Positions 9,294-18,497 of a DNA stretch of 64,000 bases are shown here, one piece after another. The stretch is from Mucilaginibacter aurantiaciroseus (GTDB taxonomy: Bacteria; Bacteroidota; Bacteroidia; Sphingobacteriales; Sphingobacteriaceae). Position 1 is the stretch's first letter, and the number at the start of each line of letters is the position of its first letter. The stretch is taken from positions 310,001 to 374,000 of the forward strand of contig NZ_JAMXOF010000003.1 of NCBI RefSeq assembly GCF_024055595.1, given 5' to 3'. The notes under the pieces are model-generated. The model had not been told where the DNA came from. It saw nothing but the letters and a program-made list of their open reading frames with translations, and made no database searches. The position numbers and the translations under genes are program-made.

Positions 9294-12251
9294 ATGAAAT
9301 ACCTTTATTTAATATTCGTAGTAGTTTGTTTAAATACCTTTAATGCGTCCGCGCAGCAAAGGTCAATAAGCGGTACTATTATCGATTCTACCAAACTATC
9401 CCTGCCGGGCAGTAATATCAAATTACGTAACGAACTTGGCGATAGCACCGTAACCATAGCAGATGTGAATGGCAAGTTTACCTTCCCATCGGTAAAGGGC
9501 TCTAAAATAACGATTGTTATCAGCTCAATAGGTTACGATGGCCTTATCAAACACTATAATCTTCCTGCGGATGGTAAAGCCATAGTGCTTGATCCTATAT
9601 TGCTGAAATCATCTGTCAGGCAACTTGGGCAGGTTACCATTGTAGGTATTAACCCGGTTGTTTTTAAAGAAGATACGGTGCAATATTCAGTATCGGCATA
9701 TAAAGTGCGCGAGAACGCCCCTATTGAGGATGTTTTGAAAAAGATCCCGGGCCTTGATGTTGCCAAAGACGGTACAGTATCATCGCAGGGAAAGCAAATA
9801 ACAAAAGTGCGCGTAAACGGTAAAGACTTTTTTGGCGGCGACGTGCAAAGCGCTACCAAGAACCTGCCTGCTGATGTAATAGAGAGTGTACAGATTATTG
9901 ATGATTACGGCGACCAGGCAAACCTTACCGGTGTTAAAACCGGCGAACCGGCCAAGATCTTGAACTTTACCATCCGTAAGGATAAAAACTTCGGTTATTT
10001 TGGGCAAGCAACAGCCGGCGAAGGCCGCGATTGGTTGCCTAAGCAAGATGGCGCAGATGTTAAAAACGATAATCGATACATAGGCCTTGTAAACTTTTTT
10101 AAGTTTAAAGGCGACCAGCAGATCTCCGTTTTAGGTAACCTTAACAATACTAACGTAAACACATTTAGCTATGGTGCCGCAACAGGCGCAGCAACCGGTG
10201 GCGGTGGTTTTGGCGGCGGCGGCGGCGGGGGTGGCGGCGGTCGTGGAAACGCGGCACGTGGCGGTTCATCGGGTTCTACAACCAACGCAAATGGTATTAC
10301 CAATGCACGCTCAATAGGTTTAAACTTTAGGGACCAATGGGCTAAAACATTGTCTGTATATGGTAGCTATAGTTTTAGCAACAATACTACCTACACAAAC
10401 TCTACAACGTTGCAAAACAATAATTCGGAAATAAACTCGAGCCAAAGCACGCAAAAGAGTCAGGAAACAAGTATGCCAACAAACCACCGGTTTAACTTTA
10501 ACCTGGAATGGAAGCCAGATACGCTTAACTATTTAAAAGTAACCCCAACGTTTACCTACACAGGTACTAATGTTACCAGCATCGATGACCTGTCGTTATC
10601 AAGGAAGGGAATCACAAGCCTTGCGTATACATCAAACTCGGTTAGTAATTCAACCGCGCCAAGCTATGGCCTAAATGGTTTTTTTAATCACCGTTTTAAA
10701 AATAGCAAACGTAATTTGTTATTTGGGTTTAATGTAAGCACCAATAAAAGTTCGCAGTTTGATAACCCTATAAATGATTATACCGTTGGTGTAACTAACT
10801 TGCCGAAAAACCAGGTTATCTATACCGATACCCGTACCAATACCTATGGCTTAAACATGTCTTACCAGGAACCTATAGGTAAAGTTTCTTTCCTGGAGCT
10901 TAATTACGCCTTTAACCACAACTTTACATCAAGCGATAAAGAAACGGATACGCTATACACCAGTAACCCCGACCTTTACCACAATTATGCATTATTAAGT
11001 AACAACTATAATTATACTTTTACTACTAATCGATTTGGCCTTAACTACCGCGTGGTAGAAAAAAAGTATAACCTAACATTGGGTGTAGGTGCGCAACCGG
11101 CTAAGCTTGACGGGATCAATTTAACCAATAACGTATCTACAAGCGTATCCACATTTAACATCATCCCGGCGGCAAGTTTCAATTATAACTTTAGCAGGAG
11201 CCAGGCTTTGCGTTTTAATTACAACGGTAGCAGCAACCAACCAGCGTTTAATCAGTTACAACCGGTACTTGATTTCTCGAACGCTTCATACCCGGTACAG
11301 GGTAACCCCAACTTAAGCCCCGAGTTTGCAAATAACCTTTCTTTAAGATATAATGCGTTCAGTTTTCAAACTGGTAATATATTCCTGGTTGGCGTAAACT
11401 TTTCGCAAACTGATAATAAGATAGTACAAAACATTATCAATTATGCCCCGAATTTTACCGCAGCCGCAATAGCAGCCGATCCAAGCCTGATAAATTTCAG
11501 GAATACTACACTTGTTAAATACCTTAATACAAGTGGTTATTATACTGCCGGTGCTAATTTAATTTACTCTAAACCCTGGAAAGAGCGCCGCTACACTTTA
11601 ACATTTAATGCTAATGCTACTTATACCAATAACATTGGTTTTTCGCAAAGTGTAGATTCTTTAAACGTGATGACGCCTATAGCAAAAAATATTGCCAAGA
11701 CCATCAGCTTAATCCCGCGTTTAGGTTTCAGGACTAATATTACCGATATAATTGATGCAGAGTTATACGGTAGATATACCGTGAGCAAAACCAATAATTC
11801 GTTAACTACATTAGGCAACCAAAACACAAATATCCGCTCAGTTGAATTAGGCTTAAACGGTAAAAACTATGTTTGGAAAGACTGGACAATTAGCTACGAT
11901 TATACCAAAACATTAAACTACGGTTACGATGCGGCCCTTAATATTAAAAACCCTAATATTTTAAATACTTATTTAGAGCGCAGGTTTTTGAAAGATCACC
12001 GTGGTACTCTGCGTTTGGCAGCATACGATTTATTTAACGAGAACACAGGTTTTGCTACCACTACCAACGGGAGCACTGTTACACAAACTAATGTGAACAG
12101 GCTTGGCCGTTACTACTTGCTAACCTTTACTTTGCGCCTGCAAAAATTTTCTGGCAAGGCCCCTACAGCTGACCCTAGCCGTGGTATGAGAGATGGCGGT
12201 AGCAAACCAGGCGGAATGGGTGGCCCTGCTCCGGGCGGTGGCCCAATCTAA
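9294..12251 (+). CDS. Outer-membrane beta-barrel protein with carboxypeptidase-like regulatory domain (TonB-receptor-like)
   Basis: A 985-residue outer-membrane protein. The signal peptide ends ASAQ (residue 21). A carboxypeptidase-regulatory-like beta-sandwich (about 22-110) is followed by a plug-like region (ENAPIEDVLKKIPGLDV, near 140). A large C-terminal barrel has many aromatic, Asn/Thr-rich strands. It fits the outer-membrane beta-barrel family of Bacteroidota that resembles SusC but lacks an adjacent SusD. A run of glycines (GGGGFGGGGGGGGGG, about 301-315) and a Gly/Met-rich tail are low-complexity oddities, probably a flexible loop and periplasmic end. Ligand unknown. Three TGTAACA motifs occur in the 235-bp upstream region, which otherwise holds nothing I recognise. 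Confidence 0.82.
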   Translation: MKYLYLIFVVVCLNTFNASAQQRSISGTIIDSTKLSLPGSNIKLRNELGDSTVTIADVNGKFTFPSVKGSKITIVISSIGYDGLIKHYNLPADGKAIVLDPILLKSSVRQLGQVTIVGINPVVFKEDTVQYSVSAYKVRENAPIEDVLKKIPGLDVAKDGTVSSQGKQITKVRVNGKDFFGGDVQSATKNLPADVIESVQIIDDYGDQANLTGVKTGEPAKILNFTIRKDKNFGYFGQATAGEGRDWLPKQDGADVKNDNRYIGLVNFFKFKGDQQISVLGNLNNTNVNTFSYGAATGAATGGGGFGGGGGGGGGGRGNAARGGSSGSTTNANGITNARSIGLNFRDQWAKTLSVYGSYSFSNNTTYTNSTTLQNNNSEINSSQSTQKSQETSMPTNHRFNFNLEWKPDTLNYLKVTPTFTYTGTNVTSIDDLSLSRKGITSLAYTSNSVSNSTAPSYGLNGFFNHRFKNSKRNLLFGFNVSTNKSSQFDNPINDYTVGVTNLPKNQVIYTDTRTNTYGLNMSYQEPIGKVSFLELNYAFNHNFTSSDKETDTLYTSNPDLYHNYALLSNNYNYTFTTNRFGLNYRVVEKKYNLTLGVGAQPAKLDGINLTNNVSTSVSTFNIIPAASFNYNFSRSQALRFNYNGSSNQPAFNQLQPVLDFSNASYPVQGNPNLSPEFANNLSLRYNAFSFQTGNIFLVGVNFSQTDNKIVQNIINYAPNFTAAAIAADPSLINFRNTTLVKYLNTSGYYTAGANLIYSKPWKERRYTLTFNANATYTNNIGFSQSVDSLNVMTPIAKNIAKTISLIPRLGFRTNITDIIDAELYGRYTVSKTNNSLTTLGNQNTNIRSVELGLNGKNYVWKDWTISYDYTKTLNYGYDAALNIKNPNILNTYLERRFLKDHRGTLRLAAYDLFNENTGFATTTNGSTVTQTNVNRLGRYYLLTFTLRLQKFSGKAPTADPSRGMRDGGSKPGGMGGPAPGGGPI

Positions 12252-12264
12252 TTTGTTATAAAAC

Positions 12265-12297
12265 AAAAAACCCATCCGTTTGGCGGATGGGTTTTTT
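12265..12297. terminator. Bidirectional terminator between outer-membrane protein and response regulator
   Basis: Stem AAAACCCATCCG / CGGATGGGTTTT with A-run before and T-run after (12265-12278 and 12284-12297). It can end transcripts from both the plus-strand gene at 12251 and the minus-strand gene at 12313. Confidence 0.85.
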
Positions 12298-12312
12298 AAT
12301 GCTTTAATGTTT

Positions 12313-12687
12313 TTAGTTTTTTATAAGTACCGAGTTGACCACCTTTTCCAACTCTTCCAAATCAAAAGGTTTGGCCAAATAAGTTTCGGCACCGGCGTGG
12401 TCAGCAAGCAATTGGATGTCACTATTGGCAGAAAAATATACAACGGGTATGTTTTTAAGCACCTCGTCTTTTTTAAGGGTTTGGGTAGCAATAATGCCAC
12501 CCGCATCGGGGATCCAGTTGTCCATCAATATCACATCAGGGGATATCCCGCTAACTTTTTCAGTAATATCGTTGCAATCTGTAAAGGTAAAAACCTCCCA
12601 GCCTTGTTCTTCTAATATGTAACTACAGATCGATAGAATGTCTTCATCATCGTCAAAAATGATGATCTTTTTTGTTTTGTCGTTCAT
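12313..12687 (-). CDS. Single-domain response regulator (CheY-like receiver)
   Basis: A 124-residue stand-alone receiver domain. The acidic pocket is FDDDED (Asp12-Asp14), the phosphoacceptor is Asp56 in VILMDNW, the switch Ser is in YFSAN (about 86), and the conserved Lys is in LAKPF (Lys106). There is no output domain, so it likely relays phosphate or acts by protein contact, as in hybrid-kinase phosphorelays common in Bacteroidota. No kinase gene is adjacent, so its partner is encoded elsewhere. The call is confident because all key residues are present. Confidence 0.92.
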   Translation of the reverse strand: MNDKTKKIIIFDDDEDILSICSYILEEQGWEVFTFTDCNDITEKVSGISPDVILMDNWIPDAGGIIATQTLKKDEVLKNIPVVYFSANSDIQLLADHAGAETYLAKPFDLEELEKVVNSVLIKN

Positions 12688-12821
12688 GTGTAAGTAGAAG
12701 CGTGAATCTATACATAAGTTTTAAAAAAAGCAAATTTTTTAATTTGAAATACAAGGCAAAATCAAGCATTATACAACGATGCTTTTTAGTTCCGAAAAAG
12801 ACCCCCTATGCTTGGATTTTC

Positions 12822-13589
12822 CTAAAACTCCAGCTCCAGCAAAACCGGGCAATGGTCCGAGTGCTTTGCTTCGGGCAATATCGCGCAACGCTTAATATTA
12901 TCTTCCAATTCTTTACTCGCCATGGCGTAATCAATACGCCAGCCCAGGTTTTTACCGCGCGCTCCCGAGCGGAAACTCCACCAGGTATAATTGTGCGGCT
13001 CTTTATTTACATGGCGAAATGTATCTACAAAGCCCGACTCCACAAAGTTCTCCATCCACTCTCGCTCCTCCGGCAAAAAGCCGGATGAGTTAGCATTTGA
13101 TTTTGGGTTATGGATATCGATCGGTTTATGGCAGATGTTATAATCGCCGCATATAACCAGTTTGGGATGTTCAACTTTTAGTAAGGTTAGGTATTTGCCA
13201 AACTCGTTCAGGAAACGGTACTTGAAGATCTGCCTTTCATCGCCGCTTGAACCTGACGGGAAGTAGGCGCTCATTACAGAAACTTCGTCAAAATCTACCC
13301 GTATACAACGGCCTTCACGGTCGAAATCGGGAATACCACAGCCGTATTCGATGTGATTTGGTGTGATTTTGCTAAATATCGCAGTGCCGCTGTACCCTTT
13401 CTTCTCGGCCGGGAACCAATAATGTTTATAGCCTAATGCATCAACCAGCCCCAATTCTTTTATTACCTCTGGCGTTGCTTTAATTTCCTGTAAACATACC
13501 ACATCGGCATCGGTAGCCTGTAGCCAGGCCAACCAATCTTTACTAATGGCAGAACGGATGCCGTTAACGTTATAAGTTATGATCTTCAT
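12822..13589 (-). CDS. xth: Exodeoxyribonuclease III / AP endonuclease
   Basis: A 255-residue Mg-dependent enzyme of base-excision repair that cuts DNA at abasic sites and trims 3' ends. The N-terminus MKIITYNVNGIRSA is diagnostic, with Asn7 and the metal ligand Glu35 in CLQEIKA. GDYNICH and HSDHCP (His243, Asp245, His246) complete the active site. The length is that of bacterial Xth. The start ATG is unambiguous. The upstream gap to the cyclophilin gene holds a dispersed repeat (13633-13734), so this is probably its own transcription unit. Confidence 0.95.
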   Translation of the reverse strand: MKIITYNVNGIRSAISKDWLAWLQATDADVVCLQEIKATPEVIKELGLVDALGYKHYWFPAEKKGYSGTAIFSKITPNHIEYGCGIPDFDREGRCIRVDFDEVSVMSAYFPSGSSGDERQIFKYRFLNEFGKYLTLLKVEHPKLVICGDYNICHKPIDIHNPKSNANSSGFLPEEREWMENFVESGFVDTFRHVNKEPHNYTWWSFRSGARGKNLGWRIDYAMASKELEDNIKRCAILPEAKHSDHCPVLLELEF

Positions 13590-13632
13590 GGTGTTTATAT
13601 ATTACGGTGATCCTGTATTTTTCCATTTAAAA

Positions 13633-13734
13633 ATGGTGGCAGCATTTTGTCACCACGTCAATTTAAAAGAATTTGATTATGAGGCAATTACAAATGTTTT
13701 CGTGTGTTCGTTATCGTTAACGTGAACATTTGGC
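13633..13734 (-). repeat. 102-bp dispersed repeat, family F copy 1
   Basis: Opposite orientation to the copies at 32066 and 45986. One end carries TGGTGGCAGCATTTTGTCA and the other GTTAACGTGAACATTTGGC. A less conserved AT-rich middle of about 60 bp has a TGATTATGAG segment also traceable in copy 2. It lies between two minus-strand genes. No open reading frame is present. Function unknown. Confidence 0.65.
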
Positions 13735-13805
13735 CCTTTTTAATGTCGCACCAACCAGGGTGAATAAGAATATTATGGTGAGCCTGACAAACCATTGTTG
13801 CTATC

Positions 13806-14516
13806 CTATTTTACTTTAGGCCAAAGTAACTCGTCCATTTGTTTACACTCCTTTTTGCTTAGTAATTCAACCGTCATTGGGATGTTGGTATCCGGCCTGT
13901 CGTTACCATCTTTTTTAACTGCAGCTATTTGGTCTACCATATCTATCCCGGTTACTACCTCGCCATAAACAGTATAGTTTTGGTCAAGGTGCGGTACACC
14001 ACCAACCGTGGTATAAATATCGCGCTGCCATGTTGGGATCTTGCGGCCTTTTAGGCGGGTCATCTCTAAAGTATCCAGCTTGCCGCTTGTAAAGCGCTTG
14101 CCTTCTACAATATAAAACTGGCAGGCACTCGATGCTTTTTTAGGGTTATCATCGCGTGCCGCGGCTAACACACCTCGTTTGTGGAATAAGCTATCGCGAA
14201 ACTCGGCAGGCACTGTATATTTTAGATCGCCGTTGCCCAATTCTGCACCTGCTTTATTCTTTGCCGTATCGCGAGAATCAGGGTCGCCGCCCTGGATCAT
14301 AAAGTTTTGTATCACCCGGTGGAAAAGCGTTCCGTTATAAAAGCCCTGTTTGGCAAGTTTTATAAAGTTATCGCGGTGCAGCGGCGTTTGATTATACAGG
14401 CGGATGATTACGCTACCATAGGTGGTCTTGAGGCGCACGTACTGGTTCTTAGGTGGTTTGGCAAAGGCCATGCTTATGGTAAGCAGCAACAAGCAAATGG
14501 TAAATAACTTTTTCAT
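13806..14516 (-). CDS. Exported cyclophilin-type peptidyl-prolyl isomerase
   Basis: A cyclophilin that should catalyse cis-trans isomerisation of prolyl bonds in the periplasm. The start chosen at 14516 (MKKLFTI) gives a clean signal peptide ending AFA; the longer frame start at 14573 would overlap the upstream gene by 38 bp. The cyclophilin core is clear: TTYGSVIIRLYNQTPLHRDN, then GFYNGTLFHRVIQNFMIQGG with the catalytic Arg of FHRV, and ACQFYIV further on. At 236 residues it is longer than a minimal cyclophilin, with an insert after the FYIVEGKRF segment and a C-terminal tail. It follows the 117-residue gene by 19 bp, so the two are probably co-transcribed. Confidence 0.9.
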   Translation of the reverse strand: MKKLFTICLLLLTISMAFAKPPKNQYVRLKTTYGSVIIRLYNQTPLHRDNFIKLAKQGFYNGTLFHRVIQNFMIQGGDPDSRDTAKNKAGAELGNGDLKYTVPAEFRDSLFHKRGVLAAARDDNPKKASSACQFYIVEGKRFTSGKLDTLEMTRLKGRKIPTWQRDIYTTVGGVPHLDQNYTVYGEVVTGIDMVDQIAAVKKDGNDRPDTNIPMTVELLSKKECKQMDELLWPKVK

Positions 14517-14535
14517 ATTGTTTTGGTTCGTCAGT

Positions 14536-14889
14536 TTAAAATTCCCACTCCATTTCCGATTCAAAATAGTCAATTATCAGCGATTTTATCAGCATCTCCT
14601 GTTCTAATATGGTATAATTAGGTACGGTTTTTACCAGCTTCCAGTGCGGCCAGCCATCCTGGTCAAGCCCTTCCAATTCGTAAAAACCCATTTTGCTGAA
14701 TAGTTTGCAATTGGCAATGTGCATCAGTTCTTCCTTTTGCCTTTTGCTAAATTTTTTAGGTCCCTGGCCCAACTCCTGTACACCAATTAAAAACATTACC
14801 ACTTTAATATCGGGTTTCTCGTTATCAAATTCAGTAGAAATGCGTTCTTGCAGGGCGGTCCATTTCAAATTAATTTCTGCAGGTTTCAT
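14536..14889 (-). CDS. Conserved hypothetical protein, 117 residues
   Basis: I recognise this only as a type of small cytoplasmic protein found in Bacteroidota; no domain can be named. It has no signal or membrane segment. Visible features are an acidic C-terminus (YFESEMEWEF), a segment DIKVVMFLIGVQELGQG, and KKFSKRQKEELMHIANCKLFSK in the middle, which looks helical. It lies 19 bp upstream of the cyclophilin gene on the same strand, suggesting one transcript, but this does not indicate a function. Confidence 0.7.
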   Translation of the reverse strand: MKPAEINLKWTALQERISTEFDNEKPDIKVVMFLIGVQELGQGPKKFSKRQKEELMHIANCKLFSKMGFYELEGLDQDGWPHWKLVKTVPNYTILEQEMLIKSLIIDYFESEMEWEF

Positions 14890-15025
14890 ACGGGCAAATA
14901 TACTGATGTGGCGCGGTTATAAGCGTTTATCCTGACATCCAATTAACAACATTGTTACGTATTTTAAATATGATTAGCATTTTATTAACTACTTTTGCGT
15001 TGTATTGCCATATGTATAGCTCGTA

Positions 15026-15355
15026 TTGAAAAAAAGCACTTTTCATATTTTTTGCGCATGGGCGCTGATGCTCTGTTTTATAATAGGGCAGTATATGGTT
15101 TTTGCCCATCAGCATAACATCACCAAAACTATACACGCTAAAAACTGCACTGACTGCCATAACAACTCAAAGCAGGACGTTAAAGAAAAATGTCAGCTTT
15201 GCGATAGCATGCACCATACCTATATGGAGCTGCCGGGCAATAGCCAATACGCGTTATTTACGCCTGCTGATCATACCTTCATCACCTTTGAGTATGATTT
15301 CAAGAGCCTCACCCTCGTACTATCTCAAGGACGTGCTCCACCTGTAGTTTCATAA
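15026..15355 (+). CDS. Small exported Cys/His-rich protein upstream of a TonB receptor
   Basis: A 109-residue protein with an N-terminal hydrophobic segment (about residues 7-27, FHIFCAWALMLCFIIGQYMV) that is a signal or anchor. A compact Cys/His cluster follows: HQH (28-30), then CTDC, then KCQLCDSMHH. This spacing looks like a metal-binding site. The start is TTG; no ATG is available nearby. It lies 61 bp upstream of a TonB-dependent receptor in the same direction. By context I infer a periplasmic metal-binding partner for metal uptake or sensing. I cannot name the family, and no metal-responsive operator is evident in the 137 bp upstream. Confidence 0.72.
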   Translation: MKKSTFHIFCAWALMLCFIIGQYMVFAHQHNITKTIHAKNCTDCHNNSKQDVKEKCQLCDSMHHTYMELPGNSQYALFTPADHTFITFEYDFKSLTLVLSQGRAPPVVS

Positions 15356-15416
15356 TACTACCCATCTTTTTAACGCTGCATTACGTGGCATTTTCTTGTA
15401 TTTTTAACTTATTGTT

Positions 15417-17717
15417 ATGAAACTTAAGCTTATATATTGCTTTATATTTTTATTCGTTCAGTTTTCTGCATTTGCAGGTGTTATAGATTTTAAGGGTAAA
15501 GTTGTTGATGCTAAAACCAAAGAGCCCTTAATTGGCGCAACGGTAAGCATCCCCGATCTTCGCCTTTCTGTTGCCACCAATGGTAACGGCGAGTTCTCCT
15601 TTAAATCGATCCCGGCAAAGGGCCGTTTTGTGGTGCAGGTACAATACCTAAGCTATAAAACGATAACCCAAACCATAGATTTTTCATTTGGCGAGCCATT
15701 GGTTTTCGCCCTGCAGCCCAGTGTTATCGAATCGCATGAGGTGGTTATAACAGGCACGCCCATAACATCTGGCAGCCGCAGCAACAGCACATCGGCATCG
15801 GTAGTTACTAAAGAGCAACTGCAGGTATCATCCACAAACCTAATTGATGCGTTGGCAAGGCAGGTACCGGGCGTAAGCCAGATAACCACCAGCCAGGCCA
15901 TTTCAAAACCGGTTATTCGTGGTTTAAGTTACAACCGGGTGGTTACCCTAAACGATGGCGTTAAGCAGCAAGGCCAGCAATGGGGCGATGAGCACGGTAT
16001 AGAAATGGACCAGTTTGCGGCAGGCCGGGTGGAAGTATTGCGTGGTGCTGCATCATTGCAATATGGTTCGGATGCATTGGGGGGTGTTATTAACGTAATA
16101 GACCCGCCAACACCATCAGAAGGTAATATTGTCGGCGAGGTTTTAACCAATTACTCTACCAATAATGGGCTAAGCAATACATCGGTAATGCTTAGCGGTA
16201 ACGAAAATGGTTTTGTATGGAGAGGCCGTGGTACATACCAAAATGCGTACTCGTTTAATACACCCGCGGGCCGTTATATAAACAGTGGGTTTAACCAAAC
16301 CAATGCGAGCGGTATGTTTGGGCTTAATAAGTCATGGGGCTACTCGCATTTAAATTTCTCTTACTTTAAAGACAATATTGGTTTTTATGGTGCCGAGCCG
16401 GGCGACCCGCTTTACAACGATAGTAAAAGCCGCACTATTGATTACCCGCGCCAGGACATCCGCCATTATAAAGTAGCGTTAAACAATAACTTTCAGTTTG
16501 GAGGCAGCTCTTTAAAATTAGACCTCGGGTACCAGAAAAACCAACGCCGCGAGTTGGAGGATAAGCCTACGCCAAACCTTTTTTTCGACATGAATACTTA
16601 CTCGTTAGATGCTAAGTATTACCTGCCCGAAAGTAACGGATGGCACCCTGTGATTGGTTTAAGCAGCAGCCTAAGCCATAGCGTTAACCTTGGCAAGGAG
16701 TTATTGATCCCTGCATACGATGAATACAGCACCGGTGCATTCGTTTATGCTAAAAAGGTATGGGGACAAAATACATTTAGCGCAGGTGCCCGTTTCGATT
16801 ATATCAAAAATAAAGGGAAAGCACAAAACGATGAGGCCGGTGACCCGGTATTTGTTGGGTTTGATAACAAGTTTTCTAATGTGAGTGCCGCTTTAGGTTA
16901 CACCCACATCTTTAACGATGTATTAAGCTTTAAGGCAAATGCGGGTTCTGCTTTCCGTGCGCCAAACCCTGCCGAGTTGGGTTCTAACGGTGTACACGAA
17001 GGGACAAGCCGCTATGAAATTGGAGACGCTAACCTAAAGCCTGAAAAGAGCTACCAGGCGGATGCGACATTAGAATATGGCTCGGGCTTTGTTACCGGTA
17101 GTTTTGGGATCTATGAAAACTACATACACAACTTTATTTATGCCTCAAATACCGATAAAGAGCAAACTACGGTAATTGACCCGGGTACCGGCTTGCCTCG
17201 ACAATTTGATACCTACCGCTATGGCCAGGTAAATGCTAACCTTTACGGCTTTGAAGGTAACTTAACCCTGCACCCGGTATCATTCATCCATTTCGAGAAT
17301 ACGTTTAGCTATACCGAAGCAAGGAATACCACGTTCGACAGGCCATTGCCTTTGATCCCGGCAGGTACGTTGCATAATACCCTACGTTTCGAGCCCAAAG
17401 TTAAAGGAATTAAAGACTTTTACTTTTACGCCGGTATCGACAACTTTTTTAAACAAAACCGTGTTGACGCCACCTTTGAAACACCAACAGATGGTTACAC
17501 TTTGCTTAACGCGGGCATAGGCGCAACATTTAACCTTGGTAAGCAGCCTTTTAAACTTTATGTATCGGGCACCAACCTTACCAATAAAGCATATTACGAT
17601 GCCCTTAGCCGTTTAAGGCCGGGCCGATACAGTCAGGAAGACCCAACCTACGGGGTTTACAACATGGGCCGTAACATAACCTTTGGGGTTTACATACCAT
17701 TTGGAACCAATAAATAA
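15417..17717 (+). CDS. TonB-dependent receptor, probably for a metal
   Basis: A 766-residue outer-membrane receptor. A signal peptide (about 1-20) is followed by a carboxypeptidase-like domain (VIDFKGKVVDAKTKEPLIGA, 22-41) and a TonB plug (residues about 110-230) with VIRGLSYNRVVTLNDGVKQQ and VEVLRGAASLQYGSDALGGV. A barrel ends in the usual aromatic strand (NITFGVYIPFG). The plug segment with an acidic/His patch (WGDEHGIEMDQF) resembles zinc receptors of the ZnuD kind, as far as I can judge by eye. The preceding Cys/His-rich gene supports metal as substrate. Substrate identity is inference; the receptor call is firm. Confidence 0.88.
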   Translation: MKLKLIYCFIFLFVQFSAFAGVIDFKGKVVDAKTKEPLIGATVSIPDLRLSVATNGNGEFSFKSIPAKGRFVVQVQYLSYKTITQTIDFSFGEPLVFALQPSVIESHEVVITGTPITSGSRSNSTSASVVTKEQLQVSSTNLIDALARQVPGVSQITTSQAISKPVIRGLSYNRVVTLNDGVKQQGQQWGDEHGIEMDQFAAGRVEVLRGAASLQYGSDALGGVINVIDPPTPSEGNIVGEVLTNYSTNNGLSNTSVMLSGNENGFVWRGRGTYQNAYSFNTPAGRYINSGFNQTNASGMFGLNKSWGYSHLNFSYFKDNIGFYGAEPGDPLYNDSKSRTIDYPRQDIRHYKVALNNNFQFGGSSLKLDLGYQKNQRRELEDKPTPNLFFDMNTYSLDAKYYLPESNGWHPVIGLSSSLSHSVNLGKELLIPAYDEYSTGAFVYAKKVWGQNTFSAGARFDYIKNKGKAQNDEAGDPVFVGFDNKFSNVSAALGYTHIFNDVLSFKANAGSAFRAPNPAELGSNGVHEGTSRYEIGDANLKPEKSYQADATLEYGSGFVTGSFGIYENYIHNFIYASNTDKEQTTVIDPGTGLPRQFDTYRYGQVNANLYGFEGNLTLHPVSFIHFENTFSYTEARNTTFDRPLPLIPAGTLHNTLRFEPKVKGIKDFYFYAGIDNFFKQNRVDATFETPTDGYTLLNAGIGATFNLGKQPFKLYVSGTNLTNKAYYDALSRLRPGRYSQEDPTYGVYNMGRNITFGVYIPFGTNK

Positions 17718-17742
17718 GTACAATTAGTTTAGTTAGAAAATG

Positions 17743-17811
17743 AGCCCCGGATTAGACTGCCCCCAATAAGTTAGACACTTATTGGGGGCAGTTTAGAGTA
17801 ATACCGGGGCT
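17743..17811. terminator. Nested hairpin between convergent genes, possible IS-end scar
   Basis: Outer stem AGCCCCGG / CCGGGGCT (17743-17750 and 17804-17811) encloses a perfect 16-bp inverted repeat: ACTGCCCCCAATAAGT (17756-17771), a 5-nt loop TAGAC, and its complement (17777-17792). TTAGA flanks both sides of the inner repeat. It can terminate both flanking genes, but the inner part looks like an insert within a normal terminator loop. Confidence 0.75.
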
Positions 17812-17819
17812 TTCGCTTT

Positions 17820-18434
17820 TTATTGGGCCCGGTTGATTCCTAATATCTCCAAATCTCTCTTTAACTTTTCGGGCGAGGTGAAATGGATGGATTTGATGCC
17901 CAGCTTTTCTGCCGCTAAGATATTGCGTAGATTATCGTCAATAAATAATGCCTTATTTGGCGAAACATGATACCTGTTCAACAATAACCGGTAAAAGGAA
18001 GGCGTAGGTTTACGCATTTTCTCAGTTCCGGATACAACTATGCCGTCAAACCAATTCAGGAAATCGTAACGTTTTAAAGCGACCGGGAATGTTTCTGCCG
18101 ACCAATTGGTGAGCGCGTAAACTTTGTACTTATTGCTGTCTTTTAATTGTCTAAAGATCTCCACCGTGCCTTCAATTGCATCGCCAAGCATTTCGTTCCA
18201 ACGGCCATAAAACGCGCGGATGTGTTCTTCATGCTGCGGATGTTGGGCTACCAGCAGATTGGTGCCTTGCTGTAAAGAGCGGCCTGCATCCTGCTCTTCG
18301 TTCCAGTCGGGTGTTGCGATATTAGCCAGGAAATCTTTCATTTCCTGTTCTTCAGTAAATAAATTACGGTATAGGTAGTGCGGGTTCCAGTCGATAAGTA
18401 CCGCGCCAAGGTCGAATATGATGGTGTTGATCAT
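17820..18434 (-). CDS. HAD superfamily hydrolase (YihX-like, subfamily IA)
   Basis: A 204-residue cytoplasmic phosphatase-like protein. Motif I is IIFDLGAVLIDWNP with nucleophile Asp8; motif II is ALTNWS (about 110); motif IV is FIDDNLRNI (about 170), with the basic residue of motif III between. The DLG form of motif I and the NP after it match the YihX-type sugar-phosphate phosphatases. Substrate cannot be set from sequence. It is convergent with the TonB receptor gene and appears monocistronic. Confidence 0.88.
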   Translation of the reverse strand: MINTIIFDLGAVLIDWNPHYLYRNLFTEEQEMKDFLANIATPDWNEEQDAGRSLQQGTNLLVAQHPQHEEHIRAFYGRWNEMLGDAIEGTVEIFRQLKDSNKYKVYALTNWSAETFPVALKRYDFLNWFDGIVVSGTEKMRKPTPSFYRLLLNRYHVSPNKALFIDDNLRNILAAEKLGIKSIHFTSPEKLKRDLEILGINRAQ

Positions 18435-18497
18435 GATATTAAGTTATAGAAACACTTTAAATTAAAATTAGCGTTTAGTATATTCATATAAAATTAA

